Shown here piece by piece: positions 27,659-38,108 of a stretch of DNA of 51,925 nucleotides. Source of the stretch: Pegethrix bostrychoides GSE-TBD4-15B (GTDB lineage: Bacteria; Cyanobacteriota; Cyanobacteriia; Elainellales; Elainellaceae); assembly GCA_019359155.1 (NCBI GenBank), contig JAHHHV010000015.1, positions 1 through 51,925 of the forward strand, written 5' to 3'. The notes under the pieces were generated by a model. That model was given only the letters and a program-made list of their open reading frames with translations. It did no database searches and was not told where the DNA came from. Numbering within the stretch: the first letter of the stretch is position 1; each line of letters opens with the position of its first letter. The position numbers and the translations under genes are program-made.

Positions 27659-28693
27659 TCAAATCTGGTAGTCATTGACCACCGCAAACGAACGCGCCGC
27701 CTTCAGCTCAACATAGACACTCTGCAAAGGCTGAAGGTTGAGCTGATCAAACTGCTCGCGCGTCAGATGAGCCATGACGCTTTGGCCATCTTCAAGCAAT
27801 AGCTCCACCTGAATTTCCCAGCCCAGATGAATCACCCGCTTAACCGCCGCTGGCACTGAAGCCGCATCCAAAGCCGCATCGGGCGCAAGCTTAATCACCA
27901 CATCATTCGGGCGCAGAAACACCTCGCGGCCTTTAGCCTGATAGCCAGAGCGGCGCAAGATCTCGGCATGGCTCGGCAGCACGTTCACCGTACCAATAAA
28001 GCTCATCACAAACGGCGTGGCCGGGTCGTCATAGAGCGCGGCAGGACTGCCCACCTGCTCAACCCGCCCCTGATTCATCACCACCACCTGATCCGAAACT
28101 TCCATCGCCTCTTCCTGATCGTGAGTGACAAACACCGTCGTCACATACACCGTGTCATGCATCCGACGCAGCCATGCCCGCAGATCCTTGCGGACTTTCG
28201 CATCCAGCGCCCCAAACGGCTCATCCAGCAACAGCACCTGCGGCTCTAAAGCCAGTGCCCGCGCCAACGCCACCCGCTGCCGCTGCCCACCCGAAAGCTG
28301 CGCCGGGTAGCGATTGCCCAAACTCTCCAGCTGGATCAATTCCAGCAGCTCATTCACCCGATTGCGGACGCGGGCTTTGGGCTGCTTTGCAATCTCCAGT
28401 CCAAAGCTGATGTTTTGGCGCACCGTCAAATGCTTAAACAGCGCGTAGTGCTGAAACACAAAGCCAATGCCGCGCTGCTGCACGCTTTCGTGGGTGCTGT
28501 CTCGCCCGGTCAAAAAAATTCTGCCGCTGTCGGGCTGCTCTAGTCCAGCAATCAGCCGCAGCAGAGTCGATTTACCAGAGCCAGACGGCCCCAACAGCGC
28601 CACCAACGCGCCAGTTTCCACCTCCAAGCTCACCCGATCAACCGCCTGAAACGCGCCAAACTGCTTCGACACCTGATCAACTCGAATCCCCAT
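27659..28693 (-). CDS. cysA: sulfate/thiosulfate ABC transporter ATP-binding protein
   Basis: This 344-residue ABC ATPase has Walker [11 protein letters not shown] near residue 34, signature [16 protein letters not shown], Walker [13 protein letters not shown] with [12 protein letters not shown], the CysA-type helical region, and switch FVTHDQEEA. The C-terminal third is a TOBE/CysA regulatory domain ([13 protein letters not shown] onward). It is divergent from sbpA-cysT-cysW across 178 nt, the arrangement expected for one sulfate regulon. It drives sulfate import for CysH-dependent reduction. Confidence 0.93.
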   Translation of the reverse strand: MGIRVDQVSKQFGAFQAVDRVSLEVETGALVALLGPSGSGKSTLLRLIAGLEQPDSGRIFLTGRDSTHESVQQRGIGFVFQHYALFKHLTVRQNISFGLEIAKQPKARVRNRVNELLELIQLESLGNRYPAQLSGGQRQRVALARALALEPQVLLLDEPFGALDAKVRKDLRAWLRRMHDTVYVTTVFVTHDQEEAMEVSDQVVVMNQGRVEQVGSPAALYDDPATPFVMSFIGTVNVLPSHAEILRRSGYQAKGREVFLRPNDVVIKLAPDAALDAASVPAAVKRVIHLGWEIQVELLLEDGQSVMAHLTREQFDQLNLQPLQSVYVELKAARSFAVVNDYQI

Positions 28694-28816
28694 TGACTCT
28701 ATCTCCTATCTACTTTCACCGGAAACCTGGCGACAAAACAGTCATCTAACTTACAAACATCTAAATCTCGATCAACATACTGGTGTTTTACCACAGTTTA
28801 CGCTAAATTGAATTTC

Positions 28817-28830
28817 GATACCTCGGTATC
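28817..28830. promoter_or_regulatory. palindrome in the cysA-sbpA divergent promoter
   Basis: GATACC-TC-GGTATC is a 6-2-6 inverted repeat, 42 nt upstream of the sbpA ATG and 124 nt from the cysA start. It is a candidate site for a sulfur-status regulator; I do not recognise which. Confidence 0.4.
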
Positions 28831-28871
28831 TTGATTAGTTAACCGTCTTTTAAGCTTTGAAGGATGAACGT

Positions 28872-29951
28872 ATGTTGAAATTGATGCGTCGGCTTGGCTC
28901 GGTCGGCAGTTTCTTCAGCCTGTTTTTGGTCGGGGTTGGCCTCTGCTTGACGCTAGCCGCCTGCAATAGCTCCGGTTCCAACTCAGCTAGCTCTGCTGCG
29001 AGTCCAGAGAGCGACAGCACCCAGCCTGTCAATCTAACGCTGGTTTCCTATGCGGTCACGCAAGCTGCCTACGAGCAAATCATTCCAAAGTTTGTGACCA
29101 AATGGCAGGCCGAGCATCAGCAGCAGGTTGTCTTTGACCAAAGCTACGGCGGCTCCGGCTCTCAAGCCCGCGCTGTAATTGACGGACTAGAAGCCGACGT
29201 GGTGGCGCTGGCGCTGGCGCTGGATACCCAAAAGATTGAAAAAGCAGGGCTAATTGACGCAGGCTGGGAGAAAGAGCTGCCCAACGATGCGATTCTGCAT
29301 CAGTCAGTGGCAGCGCTGGTAACTCGCGCGGGCAACCCGAAAAATGTCAAAGGCTGGCAAGATCTAGGCGGTGACGTACAGGTGATTACAGCCAATCCCA
29401 AAACCTCCGGCGGGGCGCGCTGGAACTTTATGGCGCTTTGGGGAGCGGTGACGCAGAAGGGCGGCAGTGAGGCTGAGGCGCTGGAATACACCCGCGCCGT
29501 CTTCAAAAACGTACCCGTACTGCCCAAAGATGCCCGCGAAGCCACCGACGTATTTTTCAAGCAGGGTCAGGGCGACGTGCTGATTAACTACGAAAACGAG
29601 GTGCTGCTCGCCAAGCAAAAGGGCGAAAATTTGCCTTACGTGGTGCCCACCGACGTGAATATCTCAATTGATAATCCGGTGGCAGTCGTGGATCAAAACG
29701 TCGAGAAGCACGGCACTCGCGAAGTGGCCGAAGCGTTTGTGCAGTTTCTGTTCACGCCTGCGGCGCAAGAAGAGTTTGCCAAAGTGGGATTCCGACCTGT
29801 TGATCAGAATGTCGCCGCAAAATATGCCAGCCAGTTTCCAAAAATCACACAGCTATTCACCGTGCAAGATCTAGGCGGCTGGAGTAAGGTGCAGTCTGAG
29901 TTTTTTGACGACGGCGCGGTGTTCGACAAAATTCAAGCATCCGAGCGCTAA
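28872..29951 (+). CDS. sbpA: sulfate ABC transporter substrate-binding lipoprotein
   Basis: This 359-residue periplasmic sulfate receptor starts at ATG 28872, which has AAGGA 8 nt upstream; the frame also allows a TTG 15 nt earlier. The signal peptide ends at LAAC (lipid-anchor Cys, near residue 31). Mature hallmarks are [20 protein letters not shown], the sulfate-loop [28 protein letters not shown] and the VINYENEV-type segment. It heads the operon with cysT and cysW. Thiosulfate could also be bound. Confidence 0.93.
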   Translation: MLKLMRRLGSVGSFFSLFLVGVGLCLTLAACNSSGSNSASSAASPESDSTQPVNLTLVSYAVTQAAYEQIIPKFVTKWQAEHQQQVVFDQSYGGSGSQARAVIDGLEADVVALALALDTQKIEKAGLIDAGWEKELPNDAILHQSVAALVTRAGNPKNVKGWQDLGGDVQVITANPKTSGGARWNFMALWGAVTQKGGSEAEALEYTRAVFKNVPVLPKDAREATDVFFKQGQGDVLINYENEVLLAKQKGENLPYVVPTDVNISIDNPVAVVDQNVEKHGTREVAEAFVQFLFTPAAQEEFAKVGFRPVDQNVAAKYASQFPKITQLFTVQDLGGWSKVQSEFFDDGAVFDKIQASER

Positions 29952-29965
29952 TCAGGGAGCAAATC

Positions 29966-30799
29966 ATGACGCAAATTTCTGTAGCCCGATCTCAGCGCTT
30001 CAAGCTGCCCTCAATCCCGCTGGCGCTGACGACGCTCTACCTCAGCCTGATGCTGCTCTTGCCCGTGACGGCACTGCTGCTGAAGGCGCTGACGCTCAGC
30101 CCCGCCAAAATCTGGGAGATTGCCACTAGCCCAATGGCGCTCTCGTCCTATAACGTTACTTTTGCCACGGCGCTGGCCGCAGGCTTGATCAACGGGCTGG
30201 CTGGCCTCGTGATCGCCTGGGTGCTGGTGCGCTATGAGTTCCCGCTGAAACGCATCCTCGACGCGCTGATCGACCTGCCCTTTGCCCTGCCCACCGCCGT
30301 TGCGGGTCTAACGCTGGCCACGGTCTACAGCGACAACGGCTGGATTGGCTCATGGCTGGCTCCATTTGGGATCAAAATTGCCTTCACCCGCTGGGGCGTA
30401 TTTTTGGCAATGCTGTTTATCTCGCTGCCGTTTGTGGTGCGGACGGTGCAGCCGGTGCTGCTGGAGGCAGAGCGCGAGATGGAAGAGGCGGCTTGGTCGC
30501 TGGGGGCTTCGCCCTGGCAGACCTTTTGGCGGGTGGTACTGCCGCCAATTTTTCCAGCAACGCTGACTGGAGTGGCGCTGGGATTTGCGCGAGCGGTGGG
30601 CGAATATGGCTCGGTGGTGATTGTCTCGGCCAACATACCGTTTCAGGATTTGATTGCCCCAGTGCTGATCTTTCAGCGGCTAGAGCAATATGACTATGCG
30701 GGCGCAACGGTAATTGGTGCGGTGATGCTGCTGATTTCTTTGGTAATGCTGCTGGTGATTAATTTTTTACAGGCATGGGGACAGCGCTATGAACAGTAA
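29966..30799 (+). CDS. cysT: sulfate ABC transporter permease CysT
   Basis: This 277-residue inner-membrane permease has six helices, the [19 protein letters not shown] segment of CysT proteins near residue 111 and the EAA coupling loop [21 protein letters not shown] near 172. AGGGAGC lies before the ATG, 14 nt after sbpA. Its 3' end overlaps cysW by 11 nt. Confidence 0.93.
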   Translation: MTQISVARSQRFKLPSIPLALTTLYLSLMLLLPVTALLLKALTLSPAKIWEIATSPMALSSYNVTFATALAAGLINGLAGLVIAWVLVRYEFPLKRILDALIDLPFALPTAVAGLTLATVYSDNGWIGSWLAPFGIKIAFTRWGVFLAMLFISLPFVVRTVQPVLLEAEREMEEAAWSLGASPWQTFWRVVLPPIFPATLTGVALGFARAVGEYGSVVIVSANIPFQDLIAPVLIFQRLEQYDYAGATVIGAVMLLISLVMLLVINFLQAWGQRYEQ

Positions 30800-31664
30800 G
30801 GTGAACAAATATCAGAACCCATCTCAGAACGCAGCCAGCAGCTCCCCGCAGACCCACGCCAGACTCGTCAAATGGGGCTTAATTGGCTTTGTGCTACTCT
30901 ACCTCAGCTTGGTGATGCTGATTCCCGCCGCTAACGTTTTTGCTCAGGCGTTTGGCGGCGGCATCGACCGCTTTCTCCAGACCTTCTCTGACCGGGCATT
31001 TCTGAATGCGGCAAAGCTAACGCTTGTTATGGCGCTCGTCTGCGTCCCAGTCAACGCTGTATTCGGCCTGTCAGCGGCTTGGCTGCTGGGACGCAACAAG
31101 CGCTTTCCGGGGCGCGCTTTCCTGATCACGCTGATCGACTTGCCTTTCTCAATCTCGCCCGTAGTCGCAGGTCTGATGCTGGTGCTGCTCTATGGGCGCA
31201 ACGGTTGGTTTGGGGCAGCTTTGGCGGCTGGCAATCTCCAGATTATTTTCGCCCTGCCCGGAATGCTGCTGGCTACGGCCTTCGTGTCGCTGCCGTTTGT
31301 GGCGCGGGAGGTGCTGCCCGTGCTCGAAGAAATGGGAGATGAACCTGAAGAAGCCGCCCGGACGCTGGGCGCAAATGACTGGCAGACCTTCTGGCGGGTA
31401 ACGCTGCCCTCCGTGCGCTGGGGCTTGCTCTACGGACTGCTGCTCACCAACGCGCGGGCGATGGGCGAGTTTGGCGCGGTGGCGGTGGTCTCTGGCAATA
31501 TTGTCGGCAAAACCCAGACGCTGCCGCTGTTTGTGGAGGAAGCCTACAAGCAGTACAAAACCGAGTCGGCCTACTCAGCGGCAGGGGTGCTGGCGGGCTT
31601 AGCAGTGGTGACGATGGTGGCAAAGGCGCTGCTGGAGGCCAAAACAGGGCGCAGAGGTCACTAG
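30789..31664 (+). CDS. cysW: sulfate ABC transporter permease CysW
   Basis: This 291-residue permease partners CysT. A hydrophilic Ser/Gln-rich start of about 30 residues precedes six helices. [20 protein letters not shown] is near residue 118 and the EAA loop [21 protein letters not shown] near 186. The ATG lies within cysT, so translation is coupled. The gene is followed within 30 nt by a MITE-type inverted repeat and an IS3 remnant, leaving no room for a further operon gene. Confidence 0.93.
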   Translation: MNSKVNKYQNPSQNAASSSPQTHARLVKWGLIGFVLLYLSLVMLIPAANVFAQAFGGGIDRFLQTFSDRAFLNAAKLTLVMALVCVPVNAVFGLSAAWLLGRNKRFPGRAFLITLIDLPFSISPVVAGLMLVLLYGRNGWFGAALAAGNLQIIFALPGMLLATAFVSLPFVAREVLPVLEEMGDEPEEAARTLGANDWQTFWRVTLPSVRWGLLYGLLLTNARAMGEFGAVAVVSGNIVGKTQTLPLFVEEAYKQYKTESAYSAAGVLAGLAVVTMVAKALLEAKTGRRGH

Positions 31665-31693
31665 GCTGCACCCCAAAAATCGGCGCAGATGGC

Positions 31694-31791
31694 TTACAGC
31701 GGTTTCCGAATTGGTAAGCCACAGGGAAGCATCAGACAGAGCTTTTCAGGATGGTAGATCCTGTGGCTTATGCAAGAGGCAACCGCTGTAA
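31694..31791. mobile_element. MITE-like 98-nt inverted repeat with TA ends
   Basis: Two 32-nt arms (31694-31725 and 31760-31791) are inverted copies. TTACAGCGGTT at the tip and TAAGCCACAGG at the base match perfectly; mismatches fall between. The pattern TA-CAGCGGTT...AACCGCTG-TA fits a non-autonomous IS630/mariner-type element with TA target duplication. It sits inside the residual orfA of the IS3 remnant, so it inserted later. Confidence 0.7.
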
Positions 31792-31990
31792 CGACCCCAA
31801 TCACCCACCACAGATAACCTTGAACTCAACGCCAGAGTCTTTTCACCGTCCGCCTCAGATACTGTGGTGACTTTGGCTTTGCATTGTGGGTTGTATTGTT
31901 TGCGTTTGTTTGCCATGAATACTCCTATCACAGTTAAGCAATGAGGAGCTTAGTGACCACCTTAGATCCCTGTCCAGTTTTTCGGGTTCA
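31792..31990 (-). mobile_element. IS3-family remnant with decayed orfA start
   Basis: Read on the minus strand, a terminal TGAACCCGAAAAACTGGACA (31990-31971) leads through TAAGGTGG to an orfA ATG at 31916. It encodes MANKRKQYNPQCKAKV and GEKTLALSSRLSV, a clear match to the N-terminal HTH of IS3-family OrfA (KAKVALEA...GEKTLAELSSRFGV). The frame then enters the MITE and stops at 31746. The rest of OrfA and all of OrfB are absent. Confidence 0.8.
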
Positions 31991-32005
31991 GCTCACACCA
32001 CAGCC

Positions 32006-32845
32006 CTAATCGACATCATGCGCAAATCGGTTATACAGAAAATCAAGTGCATAGTTCCGCAGCTTGTAATATTCTGGTGTCTCCATAATCCGGGTGCGGT
32101 TGCGCGGACGCTTAAACGGAATCTCCATAATTTCGCCAATCGTCGCCGCAGGGCCATTCGTCATCATAACTAGGCGATCAGCCAAAAACAGCGCCTCGTC
32201 GATATCATGCGTAATCATCAGCACCGTACAGCGATGGTCATTCCAGATCTTCAGCAGCTCCTCTTGCAGCTCTTCTTTGGTAATTGCATCCAGTGCCCCA
32301 AATGGCTCATCCAAAATCAGCACCTCTGGCCGAATCGACAGCGCCCGCGCAATGGCCACCCGCTGTTTCATACCGCCAGAAATCTGCGGCGGCTTTTTGT
32401 CAGCAGCTTCCGTGAGTCCCACCATTGCCAAATGCTCGTTGACGATACGGGTTTTCTCAGCTTTTGATTTTTCAGGATAGACCTTCTTCACCGCCAAATA
32501 GACATTTTCAAACACCGTCAGCCAGGGCAGCAGCGCATAGCCCTGAAACACCACCATCCGGTCAGGACCAGGTTTAACCACGGGTTTGCCGTTGACGCGC
32601 ACCTGCCCGACGCTGGGCTGCGAAAAGCCGCTGACCATATTTAGCAGCGTCGTTTTACCACAGCCGGAATGACCAATCAAACAGATAAACTCACCCTGCT
32701 GAATGCTCAGATTAACATTTTGGAGAACCGTATAGTCGCCAGTTTTCGTCGGATAGATCTTGGCTACATTATCAACCGTCAGGAAGGCTTCCTGCTTGGT
32801 AGAAGCAGGCGATGAAGGTTGAGCCGTTGTTGGAATGACTTGCAT
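32006..32845 (-). CDS. nrtD: nitrate ABC transporter ATP-binding protein NrtD
   Basis: This 279-residue ABC ATPase has Walker A GHSGCGKTT near residue 58, the Q-loop MVVFQGYALLPWLTV, signature [15 protein letters not shown], Walker [13 protein letters not shown] and switch ITHDIDEA. It is about half the length of NrtC and lacks its receptor-like domain, the defining difference between the two ATPases of this transporter. It is last in nrtABCD. The IS3 remnant ends only 15 nt from its stop codon. Confidence 0.93.
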   Translation of the reverse strand: MQVIPTTAQPSSPASTKQEAFLTVDNVAKIYPTKTGDYTVLQNVNLSIQQGEFICLIGHSGCGKTTLLNMVSGFSQPSVGQVRVNGKPVVKPGPDRMVVFQGYALLPWLTVFENVYLAVKKVYPEKSKAEKTRIVNEHLAMVGLTEAADKKPPQISGGMKQRVAIARALSIRPEVLILDEPFGALDAITKEELQEELLKIWNDHRCTVLMITHDIDEALFLADRLVMMTNGPAATIGEIMEIPFKRPRNRTRIMETPEYYKLRNYALDFLYNRFAHDVD

Positions 32846-32959
32846 AATGATAAAGAGAGCAATAGGAGTACAGGTAGATTATGAATACCCCCTAATCCTC
32901 AACGAGGGAAACTTTGAGTCACTCTAGCTCGGTTCCCTGTTTGAAGGGGTTAGGGGGAT

Positions 32960-34978
32960 CTAGGCAGCGCGCGCCACGGGCGCAGTCAGCGGGATCTCAG
33001 CCATGTAGATGTCGTGCTTGATCTCCAGATTGTTGAGGTAAGTTATCGGATCGTCAGCAGTAAAGGTCACGCCATCAAACAGCTGAATCGGGCCACGGCT
33101 GTAGGTGATTTCGGGCATCCCCAGCTCGCGGGCAGCAAGGCTAAACAGGCTCACCTTGCAGACCCGCTCCAGAATTTCCACCCAGTTGCGCGGAAACGGA
33201 ATATCACCCCAGCGCGCCATTTGGGTCATCAGCCAGAGATGTTCAGTGCGGCTTGGTCGGTTGACACCGGAGCCAAAAAACTGGTGGTGGGCATAGGCCG
33301 CAGGCGAGGGCTGCAAGTCGCAGGTGTTGGCATCCGGGTCGCCCAGATGGATGTACTCCACGTCAGCACCCAAATAGTCTGCCCGCGATAAAATTTCGCG
33401 GATTTCGTCGCGGTTGTTGCCGTCCATGCAGTAGCGGCAGGCTTCCAAGAGCGCCTTCACCAGCGCCACATGCGTATTGGGGTAGGCCAGCGACCAGTCT
33501 TCCCGCACCCCCAGCACCTTCCCCGGATGGCCGTTCCAAATTTCCAGATCTGTCGCAATTGTGTATCCGATGCCTTCCATTGCCGCCCAGGTATTCCAGG
33601 GTTCGCCCACGCAGTAGCCGTCAATATTGCCGGCCTGCAAGTTAGCCAGCATTTGCGCGGGCGGCAGCGTTGAAATCGTCGTGTCCTGATTGGGATTAAT
33701 CCCGGCAGAGGCCAGCCAGTAGCGCAGCAGCAGGTTATGCATAGAGGCGGGATGCACCACGCCAAAAGTATGCTGCTTCTCAGGCGTTTCTAGCAGGAAC
33801 TTTTTGAGATCCTCAAGCACAAAAATCCCCTGGTCGTTGAACTGCTTATCTAGCGTAATCGCGTTACCGTTGCGGGTGAGAGTCAGCGCCGAGACAACTG
33901 GCAGCGGCTTGTTGTCCATGCCACCCACGGTCATCCAGACGGGCATTCCCGAAGGCATCTGCGCCGCATCTAGATGTCCGCCCGCAATGCCGTCCTGAAT
34001 GCCGCGCCAGCTCGTCTCGCGGACTAGATTCACCTCATCGAGGCCATGATGCGCGAACAGTCCCTTCTCTTTGGCAATCACCAGCGGCGCACAGGCGGTC
34101 AGCGGCACATAGCCGATTTCCAGGTTCACTTTCTCCAGCCCGTGTCGCGCAATGGCGCTTTGTTTGCGGGCGCGCAGCTGCTTGATCCGTTTCTGCTGAT
34201 TCAAGAAGTAAATAATCTCGCTGCGGTAGCTGTAGTAGTTAGGATGATTCACGATCTCCATCCGGCGGCGCGGGCGTGGCAGATCGACCTCCAAAATCTG
34301 GCCGATGTTCGAGGACGGGCCGTTGGTCAGCATCACGACGCGATCTGAGAGCAGCAGCGCCTCATCCACGTCATGCGTCACCATTACGGCAGTCACCTGA
34401 TTTTCTTCGCAGATTTTCATCAGCTGCTCTTGCAGATTGCCGCGCGTCAGGGCATCGAGTGCCCCAAACGGCTCGTCTAGCAGCAGCAGCTTAGGCCGAA
34501 TCGCTAGCGCTCGCGCAATCGCCACCCGCTGCTTCATGCCGCCCGAAAGCTGCTCAGGTGGCTTATCTGCCGCGTGACGTAACCCCACCAGATCAATATG
34601 ATGTTCGACAATCTGTTGCTGCTCTACGGGCGACAGCTCAATCATCACCTTTTTGACGGCTAGCTCAATATTCTGGCGCACCGTCATCCAGGGCAGCAGC
34701 GAATAGTTTTGAAACACCACCATCCGATTCGGGCCGGGTTCTGTAACCTGTTTGCCCTCCATGCTCACTAAGCCGGCAGTCGGCTGCGAAAAACCCGCAA
34801 TCATGTCGAGTAAAGTGGACTTGCCGCAGCCGGAGTGGCCAATCAGCGAGACAAACTCACCTTGCTTGATGGTTAAATTAATTCCGGCCAATGCAATATA
34901 CTCTCCGCCATTCGCCAGAGTGAACGCCTTGTCGACCTGCTCTACCGCCACTAAATCATTCGCCACTAAATCATTCAT
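32960..34978 (-). CDS. nrtC: nitrate ABC transporter NrtC: ATPase fused to NrtA-like regulatory domain
   Basis: This 672-residue fusion is a hallmark of cyanobacterial nitrate/nitrite importers. Residues 1-260 form an ABC ATPase (Walker [10 protein letters not shown], signature [15 protein letters not shown], Walker [13 protein letters not shown]). From about 289 ([20 protein letters not shown]) to the end it resembles the receptor NrtA. In the family this domain mediates inhibition of uptake by ammonium and nitrate. The first codons contain a 15-nt duplication ([10 protein letters not shown]). Its gene lies between nrtB and nrtD. Confidence 0.95.
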   Translation of the reverse strand: MNDLVANDLVAVEQVDKAFTLANGGEYIALAGINLTIKQGEFVSLIGHSGCGKSTLLDMIAGFSQPTAGLVSMEGKQVTEPGPNRMVVFQNYSLLPWMTVRQNIELAVKKVMIELSPVEQQQIVEHHIDLVGLRHAADKPPEQLSGGMKQRVAIARALAIRPKLLLLDEPFGALDALTRGNLQEQLMKICEENQVTAVMVTHDVDEALLLSDRVVMLTNGPSSNIGQILEVDLPRPRRRMEIVNHPNYYSYRSEIIYFLNQQKRIKQLRARKQSAIARHGLEKVNLEIGYVPLTACAPLVIAKEKGLFAHHGLDEVNLVRETSWRGIQDGIAGGHLDAAQMPSGMPVWMTVGGMDNKPLPVVSALTLTRNGNAITLDKQFNDQGIFVLEDLKKFLLETPEKQHTFGVVHPASMHNLLLRYWLASAGINPNQDTTISTLPPAQMLANLQAGNIDGYCVGEPWNTWAAMEGIGYTIATDLEIWNGHPGKVLGVREDWSLAYPNTHVALVKALLEACRYCMDGNNRDEIREILSRADYLGADVEYIHLGDPDANTCDLQPSPAAYAHHQFFGSGVNRPSRTEHLWLMTQMARWGDIPFPRNWVEILERVCKVSLFSLAARELGMPEITYSRGPIQLFDGVTFTADDPITYLNNLEIKHDIYMAEIPLTAPVARAA

Positions 34979-35043
34979 TGCTCAGTCCTCTTCAATTTGC
35001 CAAAAAGCCTGGATGCTCTAGAAGTCGCTCTAAAATTGCGCGC

Positions 35044-35886
35044 TTACGCCTTGGGCAAAATCAAGCGCTGAATGTAGGCAATGCCTCGATCTAGCAGCAG
35101 ACCCACCGCGCCGATATAGATTACCGCCAAAATAATCTCGCTGATGTAGTTTTGCTGATAGGCATCCCAGATAAAGAAACCAATTCCGACAATCCCCGAC
35201 ATCACGATCTCGGCAGCAATAATTGCCAGCCAAGCCAAGCCAATCGCAATTCTGAGTCCGGTGAAAATGTAGGGTAGCGCTGCCGGAAAGAGAATGTTGA
35301 TGTAGTAGTCTTTGCGAGAGAGCTGGAGTACTTTGGCGACGTTTTGAAAGTCAGTCGGGATCTGTCGCACACCTTCAGCGGTATTGATCAAAATCGGCCA
35401 GACTGCGGTGATGAAGATAACGAAAATTGCGGCTGGCTGATTTTGCTGTAGCGCGACCAGAGCAATAGGCACCCAGGCGAGTGGCGCTACCATTCTTAAG
35501 AACTGAAACAGTGGATCGAACGCTTTGTTTAACAGATGATTGCTACCAACTAGAATACCAACGCTAATGCCGACCACTGCCGCCATTGAATAGCCCTGAG
35601 CGACTCTTCCCAGGCTGGCAAGCGTCTGCCAAAACAGCCCCTTGTCCAAGCCGCCGAGGTCATAAAAGGGATACATCAAGAGCTGCCGAGTGCGTGTATC
35701 TGTCCAGAGGCTGAGCGGCCCTGGCAGTCGGGTCAGTCCAGAAGCAGAGAAGAGCTGCCAGACGATCAAAAATCCCAGCGTTCCCAGGATTGGCAGCAGA
35801 ATGTCCTGAGTGCGCGAATTCCAAAAAGGCTTCGACGTTCTGGGCAGTTTGACCGTTCTTGTTTGCTTTTCTGTTTGGGTAACCAT
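35044..35886 (-). CDS. nrtB: nitrate ABC transporter permease NrtB
   Basis: This 280-residue permease has about six helices after a basic N-terminus. Family segments are LMYPFYDLGGLDKGLFWQTL near residue 91, LRMVAPLAWVPIALV near 148 and the late GFFIWDAYQQNYISEII. AGGAGGG stands just before the ATG. It is second in nrtABCD, 132 nt after nrtA. Confidence 0.93.
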   Translation of the reverse strand: MVTQTEKQTRTVKLPRTSKPFWNSRTQDILLPILGTLGFLIVWQLFSASGLTRLPGPLSLWTDTRTRQLLMYPFYDLGGLDKGLFWQTLASLGRVAQGYSMAAVVGISVGILVGSNHLLNKAFDPLFQFLRMVAPLAWVPIALVALQQNQPAAIFVIFITAVWPILINTAEGVRQIPTDFQNVAKVLQLSRKDYYINILFPAALPYIFTGLRIAIGLAWLAIIAAEIVMSGIVGIGFFIWDAYQQNYISEIILAVIYIGAVGLLLDRGIAYIQRLILPKA

Positions 35887-36018
35887 GAAACCCTCCTAAA
35901 TGTTTCTAGATGTATAAATGTGGAATCTGAACGCGAATCTTGACGTGACACCTAAACCCTGAAACCTGACCTGTGTTTTGGCCTCCCCCTAGTCAAGAGG
36001 GATGCTCAGACAGCTGGC

Positions 36019-37398
36019 TCAAGCCCGCTTAATCTTCAGGCCATCCAGATAAGCCTGGGGGTTTTGCGGATCAAACTTAGTCCCGTCAAAGAAGGTTTCG
36101 ACACCGCGAGAGGTGTCGGCTGGAATATCCGAGAAGCCTGCCTCTTTCGCCGCTTCGCGCCACAGATCTTCGCGGTTAACCTTGTCAATTACCTGCTGGA
36201 TGACGGTGAAATCCTTCATTCCACCCAGTGGGAACTTCCAGCGCAGCGACTCGGTGAGAAACCAAAGATCATGACTCTTATACGGGTAAGACACATTTCC
36301 GCGCGGATCTTTCCAGTAGAGCGGGCCAGCATTAAACTCGTTAAAGGCCGATTTGCCATCGCCCATCGCATACTGGCCTGCGTAGGGCGGCGTGAGAATG
36401 TTGGCGGGAATGTTGAAGTAATTCCGTCCCGAAACAAGCTGCACTAGCTCCGCCCGGTTTGCCGGATCGTCGGCCCACTGCTGCGCCTCCATTACTGCTT
36501 TGAGCAGCGCTTTAGTTGCCTTAGGATTGGCATCCACCCAGTCTGCCCGAATCGCCAGATATTCTTCTGGGTGAAACGGCCAAACCTCGTGGGTCAAAGT
36601 CGCCATAAAGCCAATCTCGTCAGCCACAATTCGGTATGGCCAAGGATCGCCCGTGCTGAATGCATCCATCGTGCCGTTCCGCATACCCTGAACCGTCTCC
36701 GCAGGCGGTACTGCCAGCAGATCAATATCGGTATCTGGGTTCACTCCGCCCGCTGCAAACCAGTAGCGGATCCAAAAGTCCTGGTTGACATGGGGAAACG
36801 TATGAGCCGCTTTGAACTTGCGACCCTGCGTACTCTGAAAGTTTTTGATGTAGTCAGCCGCTCCCGAAATATCGAGTCCTAGCCCCTTGCCATTATGAAT
36901 TCCCGCAATGGCAATACCGTTCCCTTGAGTCACAAGCTGAGCCAGTACATACATCGGAATTTTTTCGCCGTTGGTAATTACGCCTTCGCTGATCAGATGC
37001 GGCATCGGCATTTGCCACTGCCCGCCATCGATGCCGCCGCCCGCAGAACCAATCGTCACGTTGTCTCGCGCCGAAGCCCAGTTAGCCTGCTTGGATAGCT
37101 CTACGCCAGTCATTCCATATTTATCAAAGAAACCTTTTTCTTTGGCAATAATCAGCGGCGCGGACTCCACAATCGGAATGTAGCCCAGCTTAATAGTCGT
37201 GATTTCTGGCGCATCGGCTGCCGTCACTGGGCTAGCGGCTGGCGATGTGACAGGGCTGGCGGCTGAACCCGTCGCGCCAGAATCAACGGTGGCAGTAGGA
37301 GGGTTTCCCAAGCAGCCTTTGAGCGCAACTGACGTAGCGGCTGTCAAACCTGTGGTGATTAAAAAGCGACGCCGCGAAAGTCTAGAAATATCGGACAT
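36019..37398 (-). CDS. nrtA: nitrate ABC transporter substrate-binding lipoprotein NrtA
   Basis: This is a 459-residue nitrate/nitrite receptor. The frame is open for 39 more codons upstream, but the ATG at 37398 has AGGAGA 8 nt before it and gives the expected signal. That signal is a twin-arginine SRRRFLIT, a hydrophobic stretch and Cys in LKGCLG. A 40-residue Ala/Thr/Pro linker with internal repeats ([10 protein letters not shown]) follows. The mature domain starts [20 protein letters not shown], with later hallmarks [24 protein letters not shown] and [11 protein letters not shown]. It differs from the cyanate receptor CynA mainly by context: NrtC in this cluster points to nitrate. Confidence 0.92.
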   Translation of the reverse strand: MSDISRLSRRRFLITTGLTAATSVALKGCLGNPPTATVDSGATGSAASPVTSPAASPVTAADAPEITTIKLGYIPIVESAPLIIAKEKGFFDKYGMTGVELSKQANWASARDNVTIGSAGGGIDGGQWQMPMPHLISEGVITNGEKIPMYVLAQLVTQGNGIAIAGIHNGKGLGLDISGAADYIKNFQSTQGRKFKAAHTFPHVNQDFWIRYWFAAGGVNPDTDIDLLAVPPAETVQGMRNGTMDAFSTGDPWPYRIVADEIGFMATLTHEVWPFHPEEYLAIRADWVDANPKATKALLKAVMEAQQWADDPANRAELVQLVSGRNYFNIPANILTPPYAGQYAMGDGKSAFNEFNAGPLYWKDPRGNVSYPYKSHDLWFLTESLRWKFPLGGMKDFTVIQQVIDKVNREDLWREAAKEAGFSDIPADTSRGVETFFDGTKFDPQNPQAYLDGLKIKRA

Positions 37399-38108
37399 GA
37401 AAGGTCTCCTAAGACACAATGAGTGATCAAGGACAGAGAGATCAAAGACAGAGAGATCAAAGTTTGCGCTATGAGCTTTCAGCACAATAAGAGCTGCTAA
37501 AAGCCTATAGAGCAATAGCTGAGTAAACGATTCAAATATCTGCGAAGGTACGCAAACATCTAGAATCTTGTTTCGTAAAGCAGCTTTTTAGAAGCTGTGA
37601 AAGACTGCTTTGCGAGTTAGCGCTGGCTGGTATTGGGTGGAGCTGATGGTCAACATTGATTCGCCGCATTGGGTCAATGAGTTGAATCATGTCGATAATG
37701 TTAGGTTACTGCCCGCCATCACATTTAGTCTATAGTCAAACCGATTATTCATAAAGAAAAATCTAATTAAATTGATAAGTAAATACAAAAATCTCTATGG
37801 CTGAGTCTCAAATCGCAGTTGGTTCAAGATCGCCAGAATTACCGTAAATTTGCTTCTGGACTGGGATACAGCTCTTTTAAGTCACTCTAGCCATACTCTA
37901 GCCATATAGAGAGACCGCTGATCCCTATGCAAGAATTTCTATGCTCGCTGAGCCGCTGTCGTCTTCAACAGTCAGGAGATTGGCTTTGACAGCACACCGA
38001 ATACCCTTCCAGTAGGATACAAAGGCTGTGCATCCAGGGAAGCAAGGCTGTATCTCTTGGTGCTGCTGCCTTTATCCCAGTGTAGGCTGCTCTGCGCTCC
38101 TATGGTAG
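37399..38108. other. 710-nt intergenic region upstream of nrtA
   Basis: No gene is supported. nirA, often found here in cyanobacteria, is absent. The stretch holds a 15-nt tandem repeat (GACAGAGAGATCAAA, near 37432-37461) and a degenerate NtcA-type promoter for nrtA (37698-37741). Nothing is recognisable between 37745 and 38108, the 3' flank of the nuclease gene. Confidence 0.6.
37698..37741 (-). promoter_or_regulatory. possible NtcA-dependent promoter of nrtA
   Basis: On the minus strand GT-TTGACTATAG-AC (37741-37728) fits the relaxed GT-N10-AC NtcA form and is followed after 24 nt by TAACAT (37703-37698), a TA-N3-T -10 box. Spacing is as in NtcA-activated promoters. The outer bases of each arm (GTT, GAC) differ from GTA and TAC. 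The leader would be about 290 nt. Confidence 0.35.

Noticed and set aside
27249-38050. 14-mer GGGAAGCAAGGCTG shared by 27249-27262 and 38037-38050
   Set aside because: Several chance 14-mer matches are expected in a 52-kb window, and the flanks do not align.
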